DNA of 64,000 nt, taken from positions 186,001 through 250,000 of the forward strand of contig NZ_BSDJ01000004.1 in NCBI RefSeq assembly GCF_027925525.1, in the 5' to 3' direction. Every line of letters starts with the position of its first letter. Positions within the stretch are counted from its first letter, which is position 1. This document shows, one piece after another, positions 16,008 to 25,683 of this stretch. The position numbers and the translations under genes were made by a program. Below the pieces are notes generated by a model. The model ran no database searches. It was given only the letters and a program-made list of their open reading frames with translations, and was not told the origin of the DNA. Source of the DNA: Paenibacillus tyrphae (GTDB lineage Bacteria > Bacillota > Bacilli > Paenibacillales > NBRC-103111).

Positions 16008-16538
16008 ATGAGTACGATAACGGAAGCCAGCGTTCAAAGCGCGCGTCCGACCCGGTTTATGGACGCGGTGGACCGTCTCAAGGAAGAGCATGACGCCTTA
16101 AAAGTCCGACTGTCCGCGGTTCAGGCCAAGGCTCAATCGGTCGGAAAGATGAAAACTGTTCCGGAAGCGATGGCGCTTCTCCAGCAACTGCGGGAGGAAA
16201 TTACGGATTTCCGCACCGAATTGGACCGGCATGCGACCTGGGAGGAGCGGGAGCTGTTCCCTTTACTCTGTAGTTATTTCAATAAATATTCCGGTCCGTC
16301 CATGATGCCGTCCTTTTGGGTAATGGAAAAAGATCACGAGCTTGCGGAAACGTTCATCGATTCTTTCATCGAATCGGTAGACCGACTTACCTTGCCAACC
16401 CGGGAAGCCATCCGGGAAACGAGCTCGCATCTGATTCAGGCTTGCCTCATTCTGAACGAGCACCTGAATCTGGAGGAGGACGTCGTCTACCCGATGGCCG
16501 ATCAGATCCTTGACGATATCGATAGTTTATTTTCTTAA
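16008..16538 (+). CDS. Hemerythrin-like HHE domain protein
   Basis: 176 residues, all-helical. Candidate di-iron ligands appear as KEEHDALK near residue 30, DRHATWEERELFP near 75 (H..E), EKDHELAE near 110, and LNEHLNLEEDVVYP near 155 (H...E). Similar proteins bind O2 or NO or sense oxygen. ATG 16008 follows CGAGGAGG. It is the first gene of a cluster with adhE and pfl genes behind an Fnr-type site, so oxygen/NO handling during the shift to fermentation is inferred. Confidence 0.85.
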   Translation: MSTITEASVQSARPTRFMDAVDRLKEEHDALKVRLSAVQAKAQSVGKMKTVPEAMALLQQLREEITDFRTELDRHATWEERELFPLLCSYFNKYSGPSMMPSFWVMEKDHELAETFIDSFIESVDRLTLPTREAIRETSSHLIQACLILNEHLNLEEDVVYPMADQILDDIDSLFS

Positions 16539-16579
16539 TATACAGCATAGATTCAAAACATTAGGAGGGGGGGATGCCG

Positions 16580-16714
16580 ATGAATATCATCACCTGTGAG
16601 CAATGCGGCAAGACGAAGGGCGATGGCCCGGCGGGTACTTCATGGATTTGCAGCGACTGCCGCGTTGTTCCGCCGTCCAATCCGGACAAACCGGTGCGGA
16701 ACCAACCACAATAA
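16580..16714 (+). CDS. Micro zinc-ribbon-like protein
   Basis: 44 residues with two CxxC pairs: TCEQCGK near the N-terminus and ICSDCR about 20 residues later, then a Pro/Asn-rich tail. The start (ATG 16580, or 16574) follows AGGAGGGGGG. It sits between the hemerythrin and adhE genes, 41 bp after the first and 29 bp before the second, with a good RBS, so I take it as a real small gene. The spacing fits a single zinc or iron knuckle. Function unknown; a redox- or metal-linked accessory role is a guess. Confidence 0.62.
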   Translation: MNIITCEQCGKTKGDGPAGTSWICSDCRVVPPSNPDKPVRNQPQ

Positions 16715-16743
16715 CGCAAGCGACACGAATGGAGGAAGAGTCA

Positions 16744-19353
16744 ATGGCCGTTAAAGAAGTAAAAGCCGACGCAAAAGCAGCTGCGCTCGAGGAAGTGAAC
16801 AAGCTCGTAGCCCGGGCAAAAAAAGCGCAAGAAGCATATCTGAAGCTGGACCAATCCCAAGTGGATGACATTGTGCAGCATATGGCGCTTGCCGGGCTTG
16901 ACCGACACATGGTATTGGCGAAGATGGCGGTAGAAGAAACCGGCCGCGGGGTATACGAAGACAAAATCACCAAAAACATCTTCGCGACGGAGTACATCTA
17001 CCACAGCATCAAGCATAACAAGACGGTCGGCGTGATCGATAACAATCCGTACGAGCATTACAAGACGGTGGCTGAGCCGGTTGGGGTCATCGCCGGGGTT
17101 ACGCCGGTCACGAACCCGACGTCGACGACGATGTTCAAGTCGCTGATCGCGGCCAAAACGCGCAACCCGATCATCTTCGCGTTCCATCCGTCGGCGCAGC
17201 GCTCCAGTGTCGCAGCTGCCTCTACGCTGCTGGAAGCGGCCGTGAAGCACGGAGCGCCGGAGCACGCCATTCAGTGGGTAGAGAATCCATCCGTCGAGGC
17301 GACCCAGCTTCTGATGAATCATCCGGACGTAGCACTGGTGCTCGCAACGGGCGGTTCCTCCATGGTGAAGGCGGCTTACAGCACCGGCAAGCCGGCGCTT
17401 GGCGTAGGGCCGGGCAACGTACCTTGCTTCATCGAGAAGACGGCTGATCTGCCGCAGGCGGTAACGGACCTGATTCTTTCCAAAACATTCGACAACGGGA
17501 TGATTTGCGCCTCCGAGCAAGCGGTCATTCTGGATGAGCCGATTTACGAGCAAGCCAAAAAGCTGATGAAGGAGCTAGGCTGCTACTTCCTGAACGCCGA
17601 AGAAACCGAAGCGGTATCGAAGCTGGTCATCAACCCCGAGAAATGCGCGGTTAACGCGGTCATCGTCGGCCAACCGGCCGTCAAGATAGCAGCCATGGCC
17701 GGCCTTACGGTACCAAGCGATACGAAGGTACTCGTAGCCGAGCTGAAGGGTGTAGGCGACGCCTACCCGCTGTCTGCGGAGAAGCTGAGCCCGGTGCTCG
17801 CTTGCTATAAAGTGAAAAATGCGGCGCAAGGCATTGAACGCGCGGCAGAAATCGTCGCCTTCGGCGGCATGGGGCATTCCTCGGTCATCCATTCCAAGAA
17901 CGAGGAAATCATTCAGGCATTCGCGGCTCGACTGCAAACCGGACGCGTCATCGTCAATGCGCCGTCGACTCATGGGGCGATCGGAGACATCTACAACACG
18001 AACCTGCCTTCGCTGACGCTCGGCTGCGGCTCCTACGGGCATAACTCGACGACCGCCAACGTGTCCGCCGTCAACCTGCTCAACCTGAAGCGTGTCGCCG
18101 AAAGGACGGTCAATATGCAGTGGTTCAAGGTGCCGCCGAAAGTATATTTTGAGAAAGGCTCGACGCAATATCTGGAGAAAATGCCTGATATTACACGGGT
18201 GATGATCGTCACTGACGCAATGATGGTGAAGCTCGGCTACGTGGAGCGCTTAGAGTACTATCTGCGCAAGCGGAAGCAGCCCGTTGCTATCGAAGTGTTC
18301 TCCGAGGTTGAGCCTGATCCTTCCGTCGATACGGTAGACCGTGGTACGGCCCGTATGGCTGCATTCAAGCCGGACTGCATTATTGCACTGGGCGGCGGAT
18401 CGCCGATGGACGCGGCCAAAGCGATGTGGCTGTTCTACGAATATCCGGACACGAGTTTCGATTCGCTCAAACAGAAGTTTCTCGACATCCGCAAACGGGT
18501 GTACAAATATCCGCGCCTCGGTCAGAAAGCGAAGTTTGTCGCGATTCCAACGACATCGGGTACCGGGTCGGAAGTAACTTCCTTTGCTGTCATTACCGAT
18601 AATCATAAAGGCAACACCAAGTACCCGCTTGCCGATTACGAGCTGACGCCGGACGTGGCGATTATCGATCCGGAATTCGTCTACAGCTTGCCGAAAACGG
18701 CTGTCGCGGATACGGGGATGGACGTGCTTACGCATGCGATTGAAGCGTACGTCTCGGTGATGGCGAACGATTATACGGACGGACTCGCGATGAAAGCCAT
18801 TCAGCTCGTATTCGAGCATCTGGAAAATTCCTTCCACACCGGCGACCCGGTGGCACGGGAAAAAATGCATAACGCTTCGACGATTGCTGGTATGGCCTTC
18901 GCCAATGCCTTCCTAGGCATCAACCACAGCTTGGCGCACAAATGGGGCGGCGAATACCATACGGCGCACGGCCGCACGAATGCGATTCTGATGCCGCACG
19001 TCATCCGGTACAACGCGCAGAAGCCGACCAAGTTCGCATCGTTCCCGAAATACAATCATTTCATCGCGGACAAACGGTACGCCGAAATTGCCCGGGTGCT
19101 GGGCCTGCCTGCGAAGACGACGGAAGAAGGCGTGAACAGCCTGATCACCGCGGTGCGCAAGCTGAATCAATCGCTGGGCATTCCGGAAAGATTCCAGGAT
19201 CTCGGCTTCGATCCGGCAGACTTCGAAGCGAAGGTCGATGGGCTCGCGGACCGCGCGTTCGAGGACCAATGTACGACAGCGAATCCGCGGTTGCCGCTCG
19301 TGACGGAGCTGGCGGACGTTTACCGCAATGCGTTCTACGGGAAATTCGAATAA
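16744..19353 (+). CDS. adhE: Bifunctional acetaldehyde-CoA/alcohol dehydrogenase AdhE
   Basis: 869 residues, full length. The N-terminal half is the CoA-acylating aldehyde dehydrogenase: SFDNGMICASEQ-type active site, here FDNGMICASEQ with the catalytic Cys, and a TGGSSMVKAAYSTGKPALG nucleotide loop. The C-terminal half, from about residue 460, is an iron-dependent alcohol dehydrogenase with GGGSPMDAAKAMW, PTTSGTGSEVTSF, and the metal-site stretches MDVLTHAIEAYVS and GINHSLAHKWGGEYHTAHG. It reduces acetyl-CoA to ethanol and reoxidises two NADH. ATG 16744 follows AATGGAGGAAGAG. It is followed by pflB, which supplies acetyl-CoA and formate. Confidence 0.97.
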   Translation: MAVKEVKADAKAAALEEVNKLVARAKKAQEAYLKLDQSQVDDIVQHMALAGLDRHMVLAKMAVEETGRGVYEDKITKNIFATEYIYHSIKHNKTVGVIDNNPYEHYKTVAEPVGVIAGVTPVTNPTSTTMFKSLIAAKTRNPIIFAFHPSAQRSSVAAASTLLEAAVKHGAPEHAIQWVENPSVEATQLLMNHPDVALVLATGGSSMVKAAYSTGKPALGVGPGNVPCFIEKTADLPQAVTDLILSKTFDNGMICASEQAVILDEPIYEQAKKLMKELGCYFLNAEETEAVSKLVINPEKCAVNAVIVGQPAVKIAAMAGLTVPSDTKVLVAELKGVGDAYPLSAEKLSPVLACYKVKNAAQGIERAAEIVAFGGMGHSSVIHSKNEEIIQAFAARLQTGRVIVNAPSTHGAIGDIYNTNLPSLTLGCGSYGHNSTTANVSAVNLLNLKRVAERTVNMQWFKVPPKVYFEKGSTQYLEKMPDITRVMIVTDAMMVKLGYVERLEYYLRKRKQPVAIEVFSEVEPDPSVDTVDRGTARMAAFKPDCIIALGGGSPMDAAKAMWLFYEYPDTSFDSLKQKFLDIRKRVYKYPRLGQKAKFVAIPTTSGTGSEVTSFAVITDNHKGNTKYPLADYELTPDVAIIDPEFVYSLPKTAVADTGMDVLTHAIEAYVSVMANDYTDGLAMKAIQLVFEHLENSFHTGDPVAREKMHNASTIAGMAFANAFLGINHSLAHKWGGEYHTAHGRTNAILMPHVIRYNAQKPTKFASFPKYNHFIADKRYAEIARVLGLPAKTTEEGVNSLITAVRKLNQSLGIPERFQDLGFDPADFEAKVDGLADRAFEDQCTTANPRLPLVTELADVYRNAFYGKFE

Positions 19354-19386
19354 ACAGAGACGACTTCTTGGAGAGGAGACCCAACT

Positions 19387-21660
19387 ATGAGCTTGAAAGA
19401 AACGGAATTGAATCGGAATCCCGAACCATCGGAAGCTTGGCGTCAGTTCGTGTCGGGCAAGTGGCAGCATCGGATCGACGTGAAAGATTTTATTGATCGG
19501 AATATTTCCCCTTATACAGGGGGCTCGGAATTCCTGGCCGGACCGACGGAAGCAACGACGGATCTGTGGCAGCAGCTTAGCGTACTGATGCGCAAGGAAC
19601 GGGAAAACGGAGGGGTGCTGGACATTGACCTCCACACCGTCTCCACCATTACTTCGCATGCGCCGGGGTACATTGATAAAGCGAAAGAACGGATCGTCGG
19701 TCTCCAGACCGACGCCCCGCTCAAACGTTCCGTCCAGCCGTTCGGCGGCATCCGCATGGTGGTCGACGCCTGCAAGGCTTACGGCTTCGAGCTGCCGCAA
19801 GAGCTGGTGCAACTGTTCACCGACATCCGGAAAACACATAACCAAGGCGTATTCGACGCTTATACGACTGACATGAAGACCGCAAGAAAGGCCGGGATCA
19901 TCACCGGGCTGCCGGACGCCTACGGCCGAGGCCGAATCATCGGCGACTACCGCCGCGTAGCGCTTTACGGTACGGACCGGTTGATCGCGGACAAGAAGAA
20001 CGATCTGCTTCAGCTGGAAACCGATGCGATCACGGAAGACATCATCCGCGCCAGAGAAGAGCTGTCGGAGCAAATCCGCAGCTTGGACGAACTGAAGCGG
20101 ATGGCACAATCGTACGGCTACGACATCTCGGTCCCGGCCACGAATGCGCAGGAAGCGGTACAGTGGCTGTACTTTGCTTACCTCGGCGCGATTAAGGAAC
20201 AGAACGGCGCCGCAATGAGCTTGGGCCGCGTCTCCAGCTTCCTTGACATCTACATCGAACGGGATTTGCAAAACGGTACGCTGACGGAGGAAGAAGCGCA
20301 GGAGCTGATCGACCAGTTCGTCATGAAGCTGCGTATCGTGAAATTTTTGCGCACGCCGGACTACAACGAGCTGTTCAGCGGCGACCCGACTTGGGTGACG
20401 GAATCCGTCGGCGGCATGGGAATGAACGGCGTGACGCGGGTAACGAAGAACTCCTTCCGCTTCCTGCACACGCTCTATAACCTGGGCCCGGCGCCGGAGC
20501 CGAACTTGACCGTGCTGTGGTCGGCCGATCTGCCGGATGCCTTTAAGCAATATTGCGCCAAAGTGTCGATCGAGACGAGCTCGATTCAATACGAGAACGA
20601 CGATTTGATGCGGATGGAGTACGGCGACGACTACGGGATCGCCTGCTGCGTATCCGCGATGCGGATCGGCAAGCAGATGCAGTTCTTCGGGGCACGCGCG
20701 AACCTTGCCAAAGCGCTGCTGTATGCGATCAACGGGGGCGTCGACGAGAAGCTTGGCATCCAGGTCGGACCGGAGTCGGTGCCGATTACGTCGGATGAGC
20801 TTTCGTACGACGAAGTCATGAGCAAATACGACAAAATGTTGGATTGGCTCGCGAAGCTCTACATGAACACACTCAACGTCATTCATTATATGCACGACAA
20901 GTACAGCTACGAGCGGCTGGAGATGGCGCTGCACGACCGGGAGATTTTGCGGACGATGGCTTGCGGCATCGCGGGCTTGTCCGTCGTGGCGGACAGCTTG
21001 AGCGCCATCCGTTACGCCAAGGTGAAGCCGATCCGCAACGAAAAAGGCATCGCCGTCGATTTCGAGATTACCGGCGAATATCCGCAGTACGGCAACAACG
21101 ACGAACGGGTCGACCGGATCGCCGTGGAGCTGGCCGAGTCCTTTATGAACAAGCTGCGCAAGCATAAGACATACCGCAACGCGCTGCCTACGATGTCCGT
21201 GCTGACGATCACATCGAACGTCGTCTACGGCAAGAAGACCGGCAGCACGCCGGACGGACGCAAAGCCGGCGAGCCGTTCGCACCAGGTGCGAACCCGATG
21301 CACGGCCGCGACCGCAAAGGCGCGCTCGCTTCGCTGGCATCGGTAGCCAAGCTGCCTTATGAGCACTGCCTCGACGGCATTTCGAACACGTTCTCCATCG
21401 TGCCGAAGGCGCTCGGCCGGGAGACCGACGTGAGATCGCAAAATCTCGTCGCAATGCTGGACGGCTACGCGACAAGCGGCGGCCATCACTTGAACGTGAA
21501 CGTGTTCAACCGCGAGCAGTTGCTCGATGCCATGGAGCATCCGGAGGAATATCCGCAGCTGACGATCCGTGTATCGGGCTATGCCGTCAACTTTATCAAG
21601 CTGACCCGGGAGCAGCAGCTTGACGTCATCAACCGGACGTTCCACGGATCCATCGGATGA
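19387..21660 (+). CDS. pflB: Formate C-acetyltransferase (pyruvate formate-lyase)
   Basis: 757 residues. The tandem active-site cysteines appear in [12 protein letters not shown] near residue 420, and the glycyl-radical site is RVSGYAVNF close to the C-terminus. [19 protein letters not shown] precedes it as in all PFLs. It converts pyruvate and CoA to acetyl-CoA and formate without oxygen. The ATG follows GAGAGGAG 33 bp after adhE. Its stop overlaps the activase start (ATGA), so enzyme and activator are translationally coupled. Confidence 0.97.
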   Translation: MSLKETELNRNPEPSEAWRQFVSGKWQHRIDVKDFIDRNISPYTGGSEFLAGPTEATTDLWQQLSVLMRKERENGGVLDIDLHTVSTITSHAPGYIDKAKERIVGLQTDAPLKRSVQPFGGIRMVVDACKAYGFELPQELVQLFTDIRKTHNQGVFDAYTTDMKTARKAGIITGLPDAYGRGRIIGDYRRVALYGTDRLIADKKNDLLQLETDAITEDIIRAREELSEQIRSLDELKRMAQSYGYDISVPATNAQEAVQWLYFAYLGAIKEQNGAAMSLGRVSSFLDIYIERDLQNGTLTEEEAQELIDQFVMKLRIVKFLRTPDYNELFSGDPTWVTESVGGMGMNGVTRVTKNSFRFLHTLYNLGPAPEPNLTVLWSADLPDAFKQYCAKVSIETSSIQYENDDLMRMEYGDDYGIACCVSAMRIGKQMQFFGARANLAKALLYAINGGVDEKLGIQVGPESVPITSDELSYDEVMSKYDKMLDWLAKLYMNTLNVIHYMHDKYSYERLEMALHDREILRTMACGIAGLSVVADSLSAIRYAKVKPIRNEKGIAVDFEITGEYPQYGNNDERVDRIAVELAESFMNKLRKHKTYRNALPTMSVLTITSNVVYGKKTGSTPDGRKAGEPFAPGANPMHGRDRKGALASLASVAKLPYEHCLDGISNTFSIVPKALGRETDVRSQNLVAMLDGYATSGGHHLNVNVFNREQLLDAMEHPEEYPQLTIRVSGYAVNFIKLTREQQLDVINRTFHGSIG

Positions 21661-22382
21661 GAGGACGCATCCATTCGCTCGATACGTTCGGCACGGTAGA
21701 CGGGCCGGGCATCCGCTTCGTGCTCTTCATGCAGGGCTGCGCCCTGCAGTGCGGGTTCTGCCATAATCCCGATACATGGGAGACGGCCACAGGCCGTGTG
21801 GTAGAAGTCGCATCCGTGCTGGACGAGATCGAGCCGTTTCTTCCGTATTACCGCAGCTCGAACGGCGGATTGACCGTGACCGGCGGCGAACCTACGCTTC
21901 AGGCTCCCTTTGTGGCCGCGCTGTTTCGGGAAGCGAAGAAACGATGGAATTTGCATACCGCGCTGGACTCGTCAGGCTTCTGCGAGCCGGAGCATGCAGG
22001 GGAACTGATGGACGTGACGGATCTCGTCCTGCTGGACCTCAAGCATATCCGAAGCGACAAGCATCAGGCGCTGACAAGCCAGCCGAACGAACGAATTCTC
22101 CGGTTTGCCCGTTGGTTATCGGACCGCGGACAGCCGGTCTGGATCCGCCATGTGCTCATCCCCGGCGTCACGGACGACGCGGCGGACTTGCTGGAGCTCG
22201 GCCGCTTCATCGGGTCGCTGGGCAACGTGCATAAATTGGAAGTGCTGCCTTACCACCGGATGGGTGTCTACAAATGGGAGCAGCTCGGAAAAGCCTATCC
22301 GCTGGAGCATGTGCCGACGCCAAGCGACCGGGAGCTGGAGCGGGCGAAACGTTTGATTGACCAGGGAAGAGAGCAAGCCTAG
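21657..22382 (+). CDS. pflA: Pyruvate formate-lyase activating enzyme
   Basis: 241-residue radical SAM activase. [15 protein letters not shown] carries the C-x3-C-x2-C cluster motif near residue 30; [15 protein letters not shown] precedes it and VTGGEPTLQ follows. It makes the glycyl radical on PflB using S-adenosylmethionine. Its start overlaps the pflB stop by 4 bp. It is last in the anaerobic operon, just before a strong terminator. Confidence 0.96.
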   Translation: MRGRIHSLDTFGTVDGPGIRFVLFMQGCALQCGFCHNPDTWETATGRVVEVASVLDEIEPFLPYYRSSNGGLTVTGGEPTLQAPFVAALFREAKKRWNLHTALDSSGFCEPEHAGELMDVTDLVLLDLKHIRSDKHQALTSQPNERILRFARWLSDRGQPVWIRHVLIPGVTDDAADLLELGRFIGSLGNVHKLEVLPYHRMGVYKWEQLGKAYPLEHVPTPSDRELERAKRLIDQGREQA

Positions 22383-22390
22383 AAGGAAGA

Positions 22391-22420
22391 CCCCGCGGAC
22401 ATGCCGTCCGCGGGGTTTTT
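22391..22420 (+). terminator. Strong intrinsic terminator after pflA
   Basis: CCCCGCGGAC and GTCCGCGGGG form a perfect 10-bp stem with a 5-base loop, followed by TTTTT. Confidence 0.93.
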
Positions 22421-22427
22421 CGCGTGT

Positions 22428-22556
22428 TTAGCGGCCTGACTGCTGCGCGTCGTACTCGTCCGAATACGCAGCCAAGGACTTGATTTTACCGTGCGGCTGC
22501 TGGGTTTGCTTGCGGATTTTCCATTGGTTTTCCTTGCGGCGTTTCGAATGGCTCAT
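22428..22556 (-). CDS. Small basic protein, unknown
   Basis: 42 residues starting MSHSKRRKENQWKIRKQ, strongly basic in the first 26 residues, ending with an acidic/polar tail (AYSDEYDAQQSGR). The ATG follows AAAGGAGCTGAATTGCG. It is convergent with pflA and shares its downstream region. The charge suggests nucleic-acid or ribosome contact, or a spore-type small protein, but I recognise no family. Confidence 0.62.
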   Translation of the reverse strand: MSHSKRRKENQWKIRKQTQQPHGKIKSLAAYSDEYDAQQSGR

Positions 22557-22634
22557 CGCAATTCAGCTCCTTTAGGGCATGGTAAAAATCGGCCTTGCCT
22601 CCTTAGGATGCCGGGCGGGCGGTTGTTTCATGTA

Positions 22635-22662
22635 TTGGAACAATATGCTAATATATTATAGT
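22635..22662 (+). promoter_or_regulatory. Predicted promoter of the secreted metalloprotease
   Basis: TTGGAA (22635-22640), 16-base spacer, TATAGT (22657-22662), in an A/T-rich island about 95 bp before the ATG. Confidence 0.55.
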
Positions 22663-22755
22663 CTTGCTTATGCATAAAGGAGGGTAGCTCGATCAACGTT
22701 TCATAAGCTGTCTGCGGCAAATCAAGCCGTGTAAACGCTAAGGAGGAATTTTAGG

Positions 22756-24342
22756 ATGAAGAAGAGTCGAATTTTTTTGTTAGCCGCTATGATGCTTGCA
22801 GGTGGGACCACGTCGGTCTTTGCCGATGCTATCGAGCAAGCCGCCGCCTTTCCCATCGAGAGAACGCAAGGCGGTACGGTGACGTCCAACGGCCAAAGCC
22901 CGGCCGATCAGGAGAAAGAGGAAGCGTTCGATAATCTGTTAAAGACCAAGTGGCTGACCTTCCAAAGGTCAGGGTGGCTGCAGTATGCTTTTCCGAACCA
23001 AAGCTCTTATGTGATCACTTCTTACTCAATTACCTCTGCAAACGATTTCCCGGAGCGGGACCCGAAGGATTGGACCTTGAAAGGCTCCAACAACGGAACG
23101 GACTGGACCGTGCTGGATACCCGCCAAAATGAAAGCTTCGATAGTCGATTCCAGACGAAGACGTACAATTTCTCGAATCAAACGGCGTATTCGTATTATC
23201 GGCTCGAATTAAGCAACCATAGCGGAGGGATTCTTCAGCTTGCGGAGGTGAAGCTATTCGATGCCCAACAGTGGCCCGAACCGGCCAAGGTGGTAGAGAT
23301 TACGGCTAGCGGCGAAAAACTGCCGAACGAAGGTAAGGACAAGCTGAACGACGGGTCGAGCCTGACCAAATGGTTCACCTCCCAGAAGTCCGGCTGGGTC
23401 ACTTATCGTTTCGACCGGCCGATGGCCATCGGCGGTTATGTTTTGACTTCGGCGAACGACGTTCCGGAACGCGATCCGGCCGAATGGACGCTTCAGGCGT
23501 CGAACGATGGGAAGCAGTGGGTCACGCTGGATACCCGCAAGGGAGAGCAATTCCGGTACCGCTATCAGCGGACGAGCTACAGCGTTCGTTCCGACGCAAA
23601 ATACAGCTATTATAAACTAAATATGAAAGCCAGTGAAGGCAACAAGCTGCAGCTTGCGGAAATTGAGTTCATCCCGAAGGACAGCCCGCTCCAAAGCATT
23701 CTGCCCAGCATTGAAATCCGCAATCTGGATGCCCAAGGAAACGGCAAGCTGTTCGATCAAGCTCTTCCGGATGCCCAAGAGCAAATCAAGCTGATTATTT
23801 TGAAACTAAATGAAATCTTGTACGGACACCCGAATCGGATGGATGTGGGCCCCAAGAAGGTCGTTATTTTCATCAAAGACGAGGGTGGGGTCGCTTGGGC
23901 CGGCGGGACCCCTGTGGAGGGGCAGGTCACCATCAGCTCGCGGCATCTGAAAAACGTCAGCAATTCCAGCACGCCGCTGCGGCATGAGATTTTGGGCATG
24001 TTGTATCATGAGCTGACGCATCTATATCAATTGGACGACAACCGCTACGGCCAGATTGGGTATATGATCGAAGGCATGGCTGATGCGATTCGCTTCAAAG
24101 TCGGCTATCACGACCGTCTTGCAGTGAGAAAAGGGGGCACCTGGAAGGACGGCTACGGGGTGACGGGTAATTTCTTCGTTTGGATCGACGAGCATAAGCG
24201 GCCCGGATTTTTGCGGGAGCTGAATCAGAGCTTATCGCCGTTTGACGGTGTGGAATGGAACGAGAGCGTAATCCAGAAGCTGACGGGTTCCGATGTCCTC
24301 TCCCTTTGGAACGAATACCAGCGTTCCTTGCCGAATCCGTAA
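22756..24342 (+). CDS. Secreted HExxH metalloprotease-like protein with two F5/8C-type domains
   Basis: 528 residues. The signal peptide is cleaved near SVFADA (residue ~24). Two homologous discoidin-like repeats follow, about residues 40-170 and 185-320. Each has an SGW(L/V)xYxF, SANDxPERDPxxWTL, SNDG/NNGTxW, YSYYxL and LQLAE pattern. The C-terminal ~200 residues resemble the plant basic-secretory-protein metallopeptidase group, with MLYHELTHLYQ (HExxH) and YMIEGMADAIRFKVGYHDR (downstream Glu). Zinc peptidase activity on the cell surface or an outside glycan/protein substrate is inferred. The ATG follows TAAGGAGGAATTTTAGG. Confidence 0.85.
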   Translation: MKKSRIFLLAAMMLAGGTTSVFADAIEQAAAFPIERTQGGTVTSNGQSPADQEKEEAFDNLLKTKWLTFQRSGWLQYAFPNQSSYVITSYSITSANDFPERDPKDWTLKGSNNGTDWTVLDTRQNESFDSRFQTKTYNFSNQTAYSYYRLELSNHSGGILQLAEVKLFDAQQWPEPAKVVEITASGEKLPNEGKDKLNDGSSLTKWFTSQKSGWVTYRFDRPMAIGGYVLTSANDVPERDPAEWTLQASNDGKQWVTLDTRKGEQFRYRYQRTSYSVRSDAKYSYYKLNMKASEGNKLQLAEIEFIPKDSPLQSILPSIEIRNLDAQGNGKLFDQALPDAQEQIKLIILKLNEILYGHPNRMDVGPKKVVIFIKDEGGVAWAGGTPVEGQVTISSRHLKNVSNSSTPLRHEILGMLYHELTHLYQLDDNRYGQIGYMIEGMADAIRFKVGYHDRLAVRKGGTWKDGYGVTGNFFVWIDEHKRPGFLRELNQSLSPFDGVEWNESVIQKLTGSDVLSLWNEYQRSLPNP

Positions 24343-24408
24343 GCGGTTGATCCGGTCTCCGTCGTATTCTTTCGTCCCGCACCTGAGACTTTCGTCGCGG
24401 AACTGTCG

Positions 24409-24437
24409 TTGACAAGGCCCATCCCGGGGTGTACGCT
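24409..24437 (+). promoter_or_regulatory. Predicted promoter of the HD-GYP gene
   Basis: Perfect TTGACA (24409-24414), 17-base spacer, TACGCT (24432-24437), about 60 bp before the GTG start. Confidence 0.6.
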
Positions 24438-24498
24438 TAGGGTAATGTAGGTCGAATTACCCGGTTCTGCCAATCCATACTACGGGAGGGGAACGATA

Positions 24499-25542
24499 GT
24501 GAAGATGGAATGGATCAGATCCGAATCCGGGACGGATGCCATGGAGTTCGAGGAACTGTGGCATACGGGGATTCGGATCGGCGGCAATACGTATTTTTGT
24601 CCGGTATCGCTGGGAAGGAAAATTAGCTACGGGCTGTGGCTGGTTATGTTCGTCAGCCTGCTCGCCGCGGTCTGGATCAATACGAATGTCCAGTCGCCTG
24701 CGCTGCTCGGGTTATATGCGGTTCCCGTACTCATATTTGCTTTATTCGTGTTTAACGTTTATTTGGTCGGCGCATTTTCGGCGGGGGTAACGGCGCTGTG
24801 GGTGTATTTTACGGGGACAGGATGGCCCGGTCTTGCCGGAGCGGGGGGATTGCTGCTGCTCGCTTTGCTCGTGCAGCGGGTCGTCGTTGTGTCCCGGCGC
24901 AACTTCCGGCAGCGCGAAGAGTACGAGGAGCTGTTCATGAACACGATTCTCTCGTTCTCCAAAAGCATCGACGCGCGCGACCCGTACACGGCGTTCCATT
25001 CGAAGAACGTGGCCGACTACGCCCGGGAAATCGCCATAGAGCTCGGTTTGTCCAAGCAGGAGACGGAGGCCGTTCACCTGGCCGGACTCATTCACGACAT
25101 CGGCAAAATCGGCACGCCGGAATCGATACTCAAGAAGGAGAGCCGGCTCACCGAAGAGGAATACGACATCATGAAGCGGCATGCGGAGGACGGCTACCAA
25201 ATTGTCAAAGGCATCAAACGGCTGCAGGAGCTCGGAGTAACCGCGATGGTCCGGCACCATCATGAACGGATGGACGGCAAAGGCTATCCTATGGGCTTAA
25301 AAGGCGAAGACATCCCGCTCGGTGCGCGCATACTTGCGGCCAGCGACTCCTTCGACGCGATGACGACGAACCGGTCCTACCGGGCGAAGCTGTCGACGGA
25401 GACGGCCGCCGAAGAGCTGCGGCGGCACAGCGGAACGCAGTTCGACCCGGAGGTCGCTCATGCACTGCTAAGGGTTCTTGTCCGTCAAGGCAAGCTGCCG
25501 GCGGCGGAGCCGCAAACCGCAGGGCAGGTGCAGCCAGCTTGA
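24499..25542 (+). CDS. Membrane HD-GYP domain phosphodiesterase
   Basis: 347 residues. The N-terminal ~125 residues hold about four membrane helices. The HD-GYP domain starts near residue 150: HSKNVADYA, LIHDIGKIG (the HD pair), KRHAEDGYQI, and VRHHHERMDGKGYP, the HHE..DGxGYP motif that gives the family its name. Such enzymes degrade cyclic di-GMP or related dinucleotides to GMP. The start is GTG 24499 behind GGGAGGGGAACG. No sensory PAS, GAF or receiver domain is present, so the membrane part is the likely input. Confidence 0.88.
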   Translation: MKMEWIRSESGTDAMEFEELWHTGIRIGGNTYFCPVSLGRKISYGLWLVMFVSLLAAVWINTNVQSPALLGLYAVPVLIFALFVFNVYLVGAFSAGVTALWVYFTGTGWPGLAGAGGLLLLALLVQRVVVVSRRNFRQREEYEELFMNTILSFSKSIDARDPYTAFHSKNVADYAREIAIELGLSKQETEAVHLAGLIHDIGKIGTPESILKKESRLTEEEYDIMKRHAEDGYQIVKGIKRLQELGVTAMVRHHHERMDGKGYPMGLKGEDIPLGARILAASDSFDAMTTNRSYRAKLSTETAAEELRRHSGTQFDPEVAHALLRVLVRQGKLPAAEPQTAGQVQPA

Positions 25543-25566
25543 CCAAGACGAATATACGGCGTTATC

Positions 25567-25610
25567 GCCCGATACCGATCGTTCCCGATCGATCGTATCG
25601 GGCTTTTTTT
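25567..25610 (+). terminator. Intrinsic terminator after the HD-GYP gene
   Basis: GCCCGATAC pairs with GTATCGGGC, with an inner CGATCG/CGATCG helix, followed by TTTTTTT. Confidence 0.9.
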
Positions 25611-25631
25611 GCGCATGCCGGAGAATAACGT

Positions 25632-25672
25632 GAAAAAAACGCGAGAAGCCCTTCCCGGACTTCCCGCGTTTT
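25632..25672 (-). terminator. Intrinsic terminator of the MFS/GntR operon
   Basis: On the minus strand AAAACGCGGGAAG pairs with CTTCTCGCGTTTT and is followed by T residues, a few bases after the MFS stop. Confidence 0.8.
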
Positions 25673-25683
25673 GACGTGTCAGC

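Noticed and set aside
18913-21645. A 910-codon open frame on the minus strand across adhE and pflB
   Set aside because: It is antisense to two certain genes with full catalytic motifs, is rich in Arg/His/Val in the pattern of a codon-bias shadow, and has no recognisable domain.
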